DNA of 64,000 nucleotides from Onchocerca volvulus (Eukaryota > Nematoda > Chromadorea > Rhabditida > Onchocercidae). Shown here piece after piece: positions 49,121 through 61,079 of this stretch. The first letter of the stretch is position 1; the number at the start of each line of letters is the position of its first letter. The translations under genes were made by a program, and so were the position numbers. Under the pieces are notes generated by a model. That model made no database searches. It was not told the DNA's origin and worked only from the letters and a program-made list of their open reading frames with translations. The stretch spans positions 2,778,368 through 2,842,367 of the forward strand of contig HG738138.1 in the NCBI GenBank assembly GCA_000499405.2, in the 5' to 3' direction.

Positions 49121-51184
49121 CTATTCGTCTTCGTCTGGTATGGATAACAAAGCAGACCTCTTTCTGGCTGAATTAGTATATGATCGTAGGGCCCACTCAG
49201 TTGTTTCAGCATCGGCATTGTCAATTGTACCCATTTTAATTAAATATGCTAAAATAATGTAAAGATAAAAAAAATTGTAGAAAATTACCTGCTGTAAATA
49301 AAACTACACTTTTATCAAACTATGGTAACCATTATACGATTAGTCATCAAACTGAGAAATGCATAAAAATTCCTCTCGTATCCTTCGTCATAATAATTTC
49401 ATTCCGGTTACTCGCAGCAATGCTATAACAATCGTAGATTCATGTATGATTTTATTTCGTAACAGGAAAACTTACGCCTCATTTCAAATCGTGGACCAAT
49501 TTCCTTCAATTTTATTTCACCATGTTCATCTTTACTGTATGTATGATGCCGAAAACTAATGAAATCCTGAGTATTGCTAAAAGTGATAATTCGTCGACTA
49601 TCTATTTTCGGTACAGGAAACAGATGTTTTAATATCGCAGTTAACTGAAAAAAAAAAAAAAACAGGAAAGAATACAAAATATAAATGTCAACAGAACAAG
49701 AATCTATGACAGATGATCAATATTTTAACACTTAACTAAACTACATTATGCGCGAGATTACATTAAATTGCCCTTCTGACTTTCATAATTCATAAAAGGG
49801 ACAATGGAAAAATCTAACTTACTCTACGTCCAAGAGATGAATTAAGATTATCGAATATAAGATGTGGATATTCCTCCGACATGGTTCCACATTCTGGCAC
49901 TTCGTGCCGCATCACAACATTTGTTAAAGTAAAATAAGCAGTAGGTCCAAAGGGTAGATGACATACAATCATTCCATCGGGATTACCACGCGTTTCATAC
50001 AGTAATATAAAATCCGTAATCTTAAGTATATTGTATTATACAAAGACAATAATTCAAGAAAAAAAAATGTCAAGAGCACTATTACATAAAATTAAATAGA
50101 AAATGTCTCATGATTACCATAAATGCATTATTTTAATCTTATTAGAGACTAACATGGTCAATTAACTTATTTATTCTCAAATTTGTTAGTCAGCTTTGTA
50201 ACTTTATTTATTAATTGCCTCTAAAATTCGTAAAAATTAATATTTATTGCAATTTCCTGTAATTTCAAAATTAGTATTTAAAATAATTATTAAATTAAAG
50301 ATATAGATTCAATTATCCAGGAAACTCAAATTCGGTGAACAAACACACTAACATCATTAGCTTTACAAGCTTGTATTAATTTCTTGATATCATAATGGCC
50401 TCGATTGATACGCTGCGCATTTGGAAACATCAGCCGCATTTCCTACAACAGACATTATTTCTGACTTTTAATTTGCAAACTAAACACATAACTTTTCTTG
50501 AACATTCTCTTCATTTTATTTCATCAAAAATTCGACGATTTGGAAATTCCGAAACTTAGGGTTGAAATATTAAGAGAAGAAACACGCTTACTTTCAAAAA
50601 GATTTTAAGTTTGGCTGACGGTTCACGACTTGTTGTTAATACAACTTTTGGATCTGCCGCGCCAGCGTAGCGATATTCATCATCGATATTTGATACTTCC
50701 CCTGAAAATGTTAACAGTAGTAATGCTCTTCAAAGCAATGTATGACAATCGAAATATTCCGGACGATCTTGGAGAAAAAAGTCTTGCACCACAGATACTC
50801 GCTCCCGTTGCCCATGAAACTAGAAAGTTCAGTCTTCATAGGTTAACTTTACTCCACATATTATTTAATTCTTGTTCAGTTCAATCGCAATCGGTATAAA
50901 TGCAACTCATACTAAATCTTGACCGATATTGGAGAAAAAAAAATAAATAAATAAGTAAAGATTGAAAAGAAAAATGGATTATTCCATCAACAGATATCCT
51001 CACCTCCCCATTCAGCATCTTGTTGTAATTCAATGGCATCTTTTCTCAAATGCGTTGGTATAGGTCTATTCTCATTTACGTATTTTTTTACGGTTTGTCG
51101 TTTTTCATCGATCGACCGTTGTTTCTCTTCTAAACTTTTTCGATACACATACTCACGACGTAACCGGGCTTCGCGCCTTATCAT
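49121..51184 (-). CDS. IMP4: IMP4, U3 snoRNP Brix-domain protein
   Basis: Six exons give roughly 290 residues, the normal IMP4 length. The basic N-terminal helix starts MIRREARLRREYVYRKSLEE and continues to VNENRPIPTHLRKDAIELQQ (about 51001-51184). The Brix domain follows through exons near 50592-50703 (PKVVLTTSREPSAKLKIF), 50350-50443 (EMRLMFPNAQRINRG), 49822-50020 (MIVCHLPFGPTAYFTLTNVV) and 49476-49646 (RLGRR junction, LFPVPKIDSRRIITF, YISFRHHTY-like SFRHHTYSKDE and KEIGPRFEMR). The last exon carries the terminal TEWA.RSYTNSARKR segment and an acidic end. IMP4 with IMP3 and MPP10 helps U3 snoRNA pair with pre-rRNA in the nucleolus during small-subunit processing. The start lies 17 bases after an AATTTTAG acceptor. 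Confidence 0.93.
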
Positions 51185-52021
51185 TTTTCTCCTTTATATC
51201 CTAAAATTTGTGTTATTGAGATCACTAATGGTAACCATAACACTAATATGTTAGCACGGATCTGATAAAAAAAAAAAGGATCTTTAACTGAGAAATGAAC
51301 CTCGTCCATATTATCATTCTTGTCTTTGATAATTTAAAAAGGAAAAAAGAAACTTTTGGGCATGGTAGAATAGCAAAATATGGAATGATAATTTGATCTT
51401 TTTCAAAATCAGAACCACCGTAGGTGTCCGCTTAAAATATAGCCTTATTTTCGAGATAAATATAGTAAGACTACATGCGCTAACACGTGTAGGCATAAGT
51501 AAACTTCTGCTGGGCAGATCAAAGTTCATACTGTTGGACTATCGGTATTGGACGGTTGGCCGGTGAATTGAGAGGTTGTGTTACGCAAGAATTAAATTGG
51601 TGTATTCGTCGATGTGGTTATGCGTTATATGAGTAAGTGTGGAGTTTTGCTTGCAATAGCTTAAAATGATTGTTCATTAACACTTAATTGACATTCCGGA
51701 ATCCGGAAGTCATTCGTGCATCATTTCTGATTCCTGGTTTGTCTTTGATGGAAGATTCAAGACTGGCAAAACTCTAGCATCCGTAACCATCTAACAATGA
51801 CAAATATATTTAAGGAAGAAAGCCTGGATATTTGAAGTTTTTATAATAACAAGAGATTTATACGGATTATGTCATAAATTTAAGCGATCAAAGTTTATTG
51901 TCGCCAATATTATATTTTTAGTTTATACAATTGGAAACAGTATATAAGTTATAGATTCATATACACGCATCACAGTATATAAAATTTAAAAACAATGAAA
52001 ATTATTTACATTAATCAACTA
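51185..52021. other. Intergenic region between IMP4 and the first BPI/LBP gene
   Basis: About 840 bases between two minus-strand genes. It should hold the IMP4 promoter and the 3' end of the BPI/LBP transcript. Nothing coding is recognised. Confidence 0.4.
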
Positions 52022-53630
52022 TCATCCATGTCTCTTATGTATCGAACTACCGTGTACATGTACACTACTACTAAATACAGTACGTGGGAAAAATTCGGTT
52101 TGTGCAAATGCTTCTACTGCAAGCGTACGTATACGCCTTCGATCCAGTTCAAAATCTGCAGATATGAAAATACTCCGGTCAAGGATTCGTAGTTCCGTGA
52201 TATTTATGTGTAGAACTGAAATTTTTCGTTCAGGAATTATTCCAGATAAGAATAGAGAAGAAACAATAATACCATGAATGTATTCATATCAAGTCATTGG
52301 TGATAGTTTAATCTCAGGAAGATGAATAAAAGTGAATGGTTTTAAGAGTAATTGTTGGGTAAATTAAGAAAGGAAAGTTGGATATATCGAAGAACAGAGG
52401 CTATTCTAGAAAGCTAATTAGTATGTTTTATTCCTGATAAACTACGACTAACAAATTCGATATCTGAAAACAATGAAAACAACCTTTCGGTATTGGTATC
52501 GGAAATCCTTCATGTAAAAAATTATTGATAGAACGTTGAAGCACTTCGGAACTTAGTATTGCAATATCGGATAATTCATCATCACTTATATTAATGTTTC
52601 CAAATTTATTCTTTAATCGGAAACTGTCTACCGTTGTCTTTCCGAGTAATTTGTTATTCTACAACAAAATCATTTCATTGGTATCACAGTTGGAATAATA
52701 AATGAATAAATAATACAAATAAGAGAAAAGTAAATAATTAGGAATGATCTATTTTATTTCATGTATCTTTGCGAAAAATTTGATAGAAAATTTTTCGGTA
52801 GAAGAAGACCTTTACCTCAATATGTATACGGACGTTTGCAACAATATCTAAGGTGAATGTTGCCGCTTGATGGCTTTTTCCATTAGATTCTACAACGTAC
52901 ATAAATACCAAACCATTTATATTAATCGTCAGCAGACCTGTAAATATGGCTTTTATTTGAATTTATTAGATTACTCTAAATTCCAGTTTTTTCTCTTCTT
53001 TTTTTTTAAAGAAATAGATTATAGTGGAAATATAACGTACGAAGGAAGAGATAAAACTTTTGAACGTAAAAAGTAACATAAGGATTTGCGAACCGCCCTG
53101 TTTTGCTTGAAATAGCACTACAGGAGCTCGGGTAGGCGTGAAAATAAGTCGAACTTTGCTATTTGGATACTGTTCAGCTAATTGAGGTATCAGGTCAGCA
53201 AAACAGAATCCCGATGTACACGAAGTACGTAGCATTGGGCCTAAGGATGAAATTGTTTGATCGTCCACGACAAACTGTAACAAATGTTCCCTGCAAATTT
53301 TTGATTGAAAAAGGCAACAAATGAAATTCATAATGGCTTACGATCAGTATGGTACCCAAAATTCAATCAGGTTTCATTTTTGGTATAATTTTAAAGTAAT
53401 CTCTGCTAAAAGTGTTTCCAGTCATTTTGGCATCAAATTTTCCTTCTTGCAACATGCATACATTGTTTACTTTCTATTGCATGTTAATTTCATGCATTCG
53501 TATGGAATTTCAGGCCATCTTACGTTTGAAAATGATTAGACGTAAAAAAAAAAAAAAAAAGAAAAAAAGAGTGATTGATGAAAATGGATGAAACCGTCCA
53601 CATAGAATACAAGATGTATGAGATATTTCC

Positions 53631-53661
<31 letters not shown>

Positions 53662-54499
53662 CAGTTTTAAATTGATCCGTATTCAGAAAGATATCATCAT
53701 GTTTTGTAAATTGCTGAATAATTGCATCTTATCTACTTGCAGAATAACTGCATGTTACATCCGATTTAAATATTTCTTCAATGTTATACGGTAAATAAGA
53801 TGAGCTTACGAAAAAGCTTGATAAAGTAGTGCATTGGCAATATAATCTGATAAAAGTATTTGTATCATTTCATTTTGCGCAACTTTGTTTGGCCAAAACA
53901 TTGGTGCAGCATTGAATGGAGTTTTTTTTGGGCTATGTCCGATAGCTGAAATTTCACCCAAGTTAGCTATTTCCACAGTATTCTTGTAACATGACGGATC
54001 TTCGCTTAACCTGAAACAAGAAATTAACTAATTTTATACCAAACTTATGGCTTAAAAAAAAAAGAAAAAATTAGCCATTTTAATTTGTATGAAATCACGA
54101 AATTGTAAAAAGCAATAAAAATTAAGAATAAAAAAGCCGAGCATGTAAGTTTTAATTTCTTTTAATGAAATTATGTCGAAAAAAATTTTTGCATTTATTT
54201 TCTCAAGAATGAAGTGCTAAATGAAAAATGAAAAAAGCGAAGCAATAAGTCATCAGTAATGTTTATTTACACAGCCGTACGACAAACATTTGCGCACACA
54301 AACAAACAAACATATAATCACAAACTTTATGCCTAAACAAAACTTTAACTAACCTGAAAATCAGTAATAAGTTCCGATAAACTTAGTTCCTGAAAGTACC
54401 TTATCTAAAATTTCTTTAAGTAAAAATCTGCCACGGAAGGTATGATTAATCTGACAATAATGGGATTCGAAATTTTCGACAAATTTTTGTAATTTCTGG

Positions 54500-54531
<32 letters not shown>

Positions 54532-57500
54532 CGCTTCAAAATTATACTTAGTGAGACTAAGACAGAATTTTCAATGTGAATTTATAAACTGTTCACAGCA
54601 AATGTAAGATAATGGTGAATTAAAATGAAAAGCGAAGCAATAGTAGTATTTACACATGCGTGCACACATACACACATACATACACATACACATACACACA
54701 CCTTAGAGTTAAGGAAGCTTTCAACTAACCTGAAATCAATGTAAATTCTGGAAACTAGTTGCTGCAATGTTGCAATTTAACATAATTGTCCAATGAAATT
54801 TATCTCATTTTTAACTAAATTTCTAAAATTATTGTTAATGTAAAATAAGAGAAAAGTTACGAGATAATGATGCCATAAGCTTTATAAGTTACGATTTTTA
54901 CAACATTTTTTCGTTCATTGTGAAAGTTTAAACATGCAAATGTTAATGGAAGAAAATACCAAAAAAAAAAAAAAAAAATAACTACAAAAGGCGATTGTCT
55001 GAAGTACATGGCAATTACTTGATAATCTAACTATAACTATTATTATTATTATTGTGAGTTATCTAATTCAAGCTATTCCGAAGATAGATCATATTATGAC
55101 CGGTAGAAATATCTTATTGATTGATTGGTTATTCTCGTCTGTTACAAAAAAAAAAAAAAAAAAAAGAAAATGAATGAATTTCTAATATACAAAAAAAGTT
55201 ACCTTAAAAAGAGGAAAGCCAGTACTAATATTAAATGCATGAAAGTTATTCATCAGTTCTTTAGCATCAGGTAAACCGATAAATGCACCCAACGTATTGA
55301 TTTGTACCGCTTCTTCGAGCGATGTTTTTGTTTGAGTTTGTGATAATTTCTCATTGAAATCTTCGTTAATAAATTGGGTTACTTCTTTGCAAATTAATGC
55401 TTGAATTAATGAACGAATTTGCTCCGATATTCCTTGCTGAAAATAATTTTAATTACAAAAGCATATATTATGATTTCATACTTCAACTAAACATTAAGCA
55501 ATTAATTAAGCAAATATCAAAGTAATTATATAATTATTTACTCGATATTTTCCAGTCCGATACTTTCATATCGTGATTTGTTTTGATTAAAATTTGCATT
55601 TGGTCAAATCAGAATTTGCTGAATTTTTTTTTTAAACTGTTATAGATATAAATAGAAAATATGTAAATAGTGTTGAATAAATGAATTAAAACGTTAATTG
55701 CGACTGAATAATTTTCGAAATTGTCATAATAGTATAAATTTTGAAGTATAACCAATAACGAATCTGAAATGTTGCAATCTTCTGACCTCTTCTTCAAGTC
55801 TTACTTGATTGAAATATAGATTCTATATTTTTTAGTAAAAAAGTAACTATACGGTTTATAGATTTAAAAAAATTTTTATTACCAATCGTTGAATGTGACA
55901 ACTTTCAAATAAGTGAAATTTGTAATTAAAAGTAATTGAAGAAAAGAAATATATATTCCTTTTAGAAAAAGAAAGAGATAAATTAATCAAATTAACAATC
56001 TTGCATTGATGAAAAAATGTTGCAGAATTGAAAGTACAACAGAAACACTCAATCAATCATTTTTTTTCTTTTCTTCTACCGTTTTTTTGTTTCTAGAAGG
56101 GATACATATTTTTTCAGGATTGCAAATTTCCGAATATTTCAAAAAAAAGACTACTGCTAAATACATATTTTTAATTGAGATAATACGTATGTAAATTTGT
56201 TGTTCTTTTCACTTTGTAAATTTCCGAAAAAAAATGTGAAGTTTTAAGTGATAGAAATAAAATTTCGCATTATGTCAGATTCCTATGCAGTATGCTAAAA
56301 ATTATACTGCTATATATTAATTACTTTTTGTCTTTTTTTTTGAAAGGCAAACAAAAAATTAACTGCTATATTTTGTTAGGTTGGACAAATTTACAAAAAA
56401 AAGAAAAAGGAAAAAAAAAGGCAATTATTGTAAAGATAACTTGCAAAACTACTGATTGAGAAAGAAAAAAAAAAATGAAAATTAGAAATACCTTGAATAT
56501 ATTCAATGCTAATCCAGTCATACCACCGTTATAAACTTCGATATTCATAATTTGAATAACTGTACGACAAAAAATTGTTGACACTCGAGCAGCTCCGGTT
56601 TTTGATCGTTCCAGAGCGCTTTCTAAGTGAAAATTAACACCATATGCTAATACTTCAGCTTGACCCTCAAGTTTTATCGGTAACAAAATATTGATTTCAC
56701 CTGATAAATTTCCTATTAATCTGAAATTTAAATAACCATTAAACAGGAATCACTATTTTACTCACATCTAAATACTACAGATATTTCATTAATCTCTGAA
56801 ACTGTAGGTCTTTTTTTTTTTTTTTTTAAATGATTTTTGAAAATGTATTAGGTTTTTTTTGTAATGATTTCTGAAAATGTATTTAATGATCTCGGAAAAT
56901 TTAGATAACGAATTGTGCTAAGAAGGACCTGATGCCATATTAGGTTATTAATTTGATTTTAAACCTAAAAATTACCCCATATTTAGATTCTTCATAATCC
57001 AGGTGATTTTATTTGGTGCTGATGCAAAAATAGTTTGCTCGCTTGCTTGTTTATATCGAGAAACACGAATTCGTGAGAATAAAATATATCCTTGATTATT
57101 GTTAATACGTTGTCTGATATTTGGTATTGATAGACGAGGTAATTGCTCATTTAATATTTCAGCACCAACATTGTTTAAATAAGTTATAGCTCGTGGTAAG
57201 ACACGTATTCGTACAGCACTTGACGTTGTTAAATAGTTCTTAAGAATGAATTTCTTTTTTTCATTTTTTTTCTTTTTGGGATGATTCAAAAATTTGAGTA
57301 ATTTTGTAATATTTTGAATGAAATATTCGAAAACTATTTTTTTTTCTTTTTTTTTTTCTTTTTTTTTTTTTTTTTGATATATGAGATAACCGAAAAATGA
57401 GATATCTAAAAAAAATGGATAATTTCAATGGAATAGATATATGTAAACAGCAAATTATGAAACAGATAAGTGGTAAATTGATAAGATTAGATTAGATAAA

Positions 57501-57597
57501 TCAACTACCTGTAAAAGAGGATGTAAATCTATTTGTCCAGAAGAAGAAAGAATGTTGTAAATGAGAAGGAATATGAAAACGGTACACGTGAAGGCCA
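52022..57597 (-). CDS. Secreted BPI/LBP-family lipid-binding protein
   Basis: A signal peptide, MAFTCTVFIFLLIYNILSSS, starts at 57597; an upstream in-frame ATG at 57703 would put 35 extra residues before it and is less likely. The BPI N-domain begins IRVLPRAITYLNNVGAEIL and LPRLSIPNIR (about 56972-57240), followed by LPIKLEGQAEVLAYGVNF (about 56487-56700) and a helix GISEQIRSLIQALICKEV, the region where BPI proteins carry a disulphide Cys (55202-55439). The C-domain includes PFNAAPMFWPNK with IQILLSDYIANALLYQAF (53813-54008), MLRTSCTSGFCFADLIPQL (53091-53290), TVDSFRLKNKFGNINIS with FLHEGFPIPIP (about 52484-52660) and a terminal DFELDRRRIRTLAVEAF (52022-52156). Such proteins bind lipopolysaccharide or other lipids outside cells; the ligand here is unknown. 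The phase across 54009-55201 works only with a 32-nt micro-exon at 54730-54761. Confidence 0.85.
54354..54389 (-). other. Second, frame-breaking copy of the micro-exon
   Basis: A diverged copy of the micro-exon with its own acceptor (TACTTTCAG) and donor (GTTAGTTA). It is 36 nt long and leaves no carried bases, so including it alone, or after the first copy, leads to an early stop. Confidence 0.45.
54655..54702. repeat. (CA)n-rich microsatellite
   Basis: Alternating CA with TA and CATA interruptions inside the second copy of the intronic duplication. Confidence 0.8.
54730..54761 (-). other. Putative 32-nt micro-exon of the BPI/LBP gene
   Basis: Flanked by acceptor ATTGCAG and donor GTTAGTTG on the minus strand. 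It encodes QLVSRIYIDF plus two bases. The upstream exon ends in phase 0 (TTTAAG) and the downstream exon (from 54008) needs two bases carried over; this segment supplies exactly that, giving an R at the junction with LSEDPSCYKN. Confidence 0.5.
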
Positions 57598-57819
57598 TGA
57601 AATAATAATATTTGTAGTAAAGGGAAAGATGCAAAATAAATATGTGTGTATTAAATTGAGAAAAGGTGTATTTTTGTGGGTGTCTTCCTCGTCGCTCACT
57701 CATTAATACCCGGGGGTTGGAAAATTGGTGACATGTCCTTCATGAAGAACTTGTTCTTCCAATGACTAATGCCGCCGTGGAGGTGGTGGTGGTGGTGCTT
57801 GGATGGGGTGGTGCACGTC
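57598..57819. promoter_or_regulatory. Shared region between two head-to-head BPI/LBP genes
   Basis: Only 222 bases separate the preferred start codons of the two divergent genes. It contains a run of GGTGGTGGTGG (57780-57797) and CCCGGGGG (57708-57715), GC-rich for this genome. A bidirectional promoter is likely. Confidence 0.5.
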
Positions 57820-60366
57820 ATGCAACACAACCTATTACCTGTTCATTTCATTTTTTCTTTCCAATTACTACTATTACTGCACCTGCAATATTCTTCATTC
57901 ATAAGCGCATCTGATGTATCACTTGATATCGGATCCGGTGCCGCATCACAACTTATCCGTGAAGCAACTCATCAATTACTCAATTCTCCACGTCCTCTCT
58001 ATCTATCATTTCGAACACATCAAAAACCATTTCTATTACCACTTGCCTATATCAAAACATACAATCGAATTTCATATTCAAATGTTACCGTCAAATTTTA
58101 TCCGGATACAATACGCTTAAAAGCAAGCAGTGTACGGATAAATTCCAAATCCAATATTACACCAAATATTTGGCCGGTTAGCTTTGGTGATGAAACTATC
58201 GATCTTGCTGTTTATGTAAGTTGCTTTATGATTGTTTACTTGTATTATTTCGCAATTTACTGCTTATTGATTTCATTCATTATTTATATTCAACCATTGT
58301 TATCAGTACTACTATCATTTTTGATCATTTTCATTTTCAAATTTAGGTACTTTTTTTTTTTTTTTTTTTTTTACTCTTCGTGAACCGTAATCAATCATTT
58401 CAGGTGGGTGATGTCGAATTAGCAGTACGAATTGAGCAACAAAATGCTCGAGTGTTATCATGTTCTTTACGTGATACAATCGTTAATGCTACATCAACTA
58501 ATTATTGGATGGTAGATACGTTATTATATATGGCAAGAAATCCGATCCGATCACATCTTCAGCAACTTATCTGTCCGTCTATTTCAAGCTACATCTCAAA
58601 AATTGAAAGTCCTGTTATCATGTAAGTACAACGAATATTACGATTTTTCATTTTGTAATCAATTTCAAAAACAATATGCCATTTGTAAAAAGAATTTATC
58701 CTTAAATTTTCTAAATTTCAGGAACGTGTCATTAAATGATATCCTGCCAGTTCATATTCGTAATGTTATCAATACGACAGATTCATCGTTGTTCTATCGT
58801 TTAACATCAGTAACAGTCGAAGAGAAGCATATTTTGATTGTAACACAAATCAAATGGAAGAGTCCATTTGAAAACGATGGAGTTGAATATACAAATGTAA
58901 GTATGAAATGGAATAACGAGAATCGGATAGTAATCTGGATCGATGATACTGCCCTCAATGATTTCCTTGATCAGGTCCTTTCAAATTTCAACTTTTAAAT
59001 ATTTCGAATTTGGTGCTTGTTTGATTATATTTGAAGAATTAATACAGTTCTTTTAAGGTTAAATTCACGAAGTTCGAAAATGCTTTGAAAATTTCAAACC
59101 AAACATCTCTTCAAAGCAAATTGTCATAATGAGGAATAGTGACGAATTGTTGTCACTTATGTCTAAAAGTTGGATTTAGCCATTTCATGTCATTAGTTTC
59201 GACAAAAAAGTTGTTGTTTGAAAAATGAATTTAAACTTAATTTAGTTGCAGATTGATTGGAATTTTCAATGGATGGAGGAAACAATTGCAGTAACAAGTC
59301 CTGTGATACCTCTTTCTTCGCGAGAATTTCTTTCAACTCTTTGTACCTCTTGCTATTTCTTACTAAACGTTTGGGCTAATGGATCACCTATTTTAACAGC
59401 TACGAATGGTACTGTTATTCTGGAAAAGTAAGTCATTTCAATCAATACTTTCCGGATGATTAGGCCCAAAAATTTATAAGCTTGAGATCGCTTTTGTTTG
59501 AAGTATATTAGTAAAATTCCCTGTTATTGTACATTAATTGAAATTCACATTTATTTTGAATTAAACATTTTCTTCTATTTCCGGCGTGATAAGCTCAATT
59601 TGCGTGTCGTAAATCCAGATAAAAACGTCACATCCGTATTTGTATCCATGTTTCTATCTGTCACCGCCGAATTACGACCTGTTATTGATTCGGGTACCCT
59701 ACGAACATTAGTGCAATTGCTGGATACAAATGTGGTGATGGAAAGTGGTGCCTTTCCTCCTTCCTGGTCATTTTTTGTTCAGGATCTAATAAAAGGTGTG
59801 CTTGGTTATTTTAGATTTTATCGCTATTATTAATCTAATTATTATTATTATTGATACTGGTGTAGTTAATAAAGTTTTTTAAGCGGATATTCTTTTTATC
59901 TATTAAAAATACGTTTTCAATGAGAGAAAGATTCCTATTTTTATCCATATATGACAATTATTATCAAGAAATTATGGTTTTTTCTTTTTGCGACACATTC
60001 ATCCGTTTTTTTTTTTTCGATTGCTTGCCAAATTTCGACAATTTTTTGATCATGCTGATAACATTATCAGATAGATCTAAACGACATTGTACCGACTAAT
60101 ATGGGAATAATAGTGTGGAAATTTCAGGAATGATAACCGAAATGATGTGGCCAGAAATGCGGAAGCAAATTGAGGAACTTACATACAGTGAAGGCATTCC
60201 TTTGGCGACATCATGTGGTATCGATCCACAGAATACGGAGATTTTAATCGGTGAAGGGCGTTTAGGCTTCTCAACAATACTTAATTTACATAGCCTGGAG
60301 TCTGAACAATGCCTCAAAGATCTCAAAAGTGCTTTACCAAATACTGCTAAATTGTTTCCGAAATAA
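57820..60366 (+). CDS. Second BPI/LBP-like secreted protein, divergent from the first
   Basis: I prefer the ATG at 57820 because it is followed directly by a hydrophobic signal segment (FIFSFQLLLLLHLQYSSFIS). The upstream in-frame ATG at 57769 would add a tryptophan-rich stretch that looks like untranslated GGTGGT repeat. The chain continues with VSLDIGSGAASQLIREATHQ, VTVKFYPDTIRLKASSVRI (to about 58215), VGDVELAVRIEQQNARVLSC (from 58404), NVSLNDILPVHIRNVIN (58722-58974), IDWNFQWMEETIAVTSPVIP (59250-59428), a strand-rich exon at 59586-59793, and GMITEMMWPEMRKQIEELTY followed by SEGIPLATSCGIDPQNTEIL (60126-60366). The last segment matches the end of BPI/LBP C-domains (Gly-x-Pro-Leu, then a beta strand ending in a Gly-containing turn). 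Overall similarity is weaker than for the neighbour; position and final motif support common descent. The ligand is unknown. Confidence 0.7.
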
Positions 60367-61079
60367 AGTTCACTAGGATACATTCACTTATTTGTTCATT
60401 GTAGAATGCAATTATGCAAAATCCTTTTCTGTTCTTATCACAGAATTTTGCAATTTATGATTTGTTGCAGATTTCATCCAAAAAGTTTTATCCATTATAT
60501 CTTGCTTTATCACATTGTCATCATTCCTTCTGTGTTATTATCAATCTCTGCTAAACTAGCTCAAAAAAAATGGAAACTTTCTTTTTTTTTTTAATAACTA
60601 TACTTGGCTAGATTATGATTATACCGGTGAAAAATAACTGTCTATTTGCTTATCTCCTGGAAAATGCATAGATGAAAACAAAAATGCTTATATATTCATT
60701 CCCGTTCAGTTTGTCTCAATTGATCAATCTATCGATTTCTTCTTCACAATTAAATTTAAATTTTATGTACAAAATTTTTTTAGTCAAGCCAAAGATATAT
60801 CTTTCCTTTTTGTGGAAGCGATAGGAAAACAAGGGAGAATGCAAGGGAATATAAGGACAGTTTAAGACAAATCAATCTACTGCTTTGACTATTGCAAGAG
60901 CAACTAAGCAAAATCATTGAATAACTGTCATGAACAGGAGATAGAAAGCCAAAGGCTAGGCTTAGGCTAGAGTTCAGTGGGAGCCTAGCAAAGGAGTGAA
61001 ACTGAAAAACCTATAAATGCATCTCATTCACCACCATCTCATCACTCTTTGATGGGAATCAATAGAGTTGTATTGTTAA
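60367..61079 (+). promoter_or_regulatory. Upstream region of the armadillo-repeat gene
   Basis: About 700 bases. TATAAATG at 61012-61019 lies about 68 bases before the ATG, with TCATCACTC near 61038 as a possible initiator. GGCTAGGCTTAGGCTAG at 60956-60972 can pair with AGCCTAGC at 60983-60990. No coding sequence is recognised. Confidence 0.35.

Larger units (their letters stand above)
54225..54775. repeat. Tandem duplication within a BPI/LBP intron
   Basis: Two diverged copies, about 54228-54392 and 54626-54765, share GCGAAGCAATA, a T-rich start, a CA-rich stretch (54655-54702 in the second) and ACTAACCTGAAA followed by the micro-exon copies. The unit is roughly 380 bases apart and separated by a T run at 54507-54531. 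Confidence 0.65.

Noticed and set aside
57769..57819. Upstream ATG of the second BPI/LBP gene giving a Trp-rich N-terminus
   Set aside because: The four consecutive Trp come from a GGTGGT repeat, and the signal peptide starts properly at 57820.
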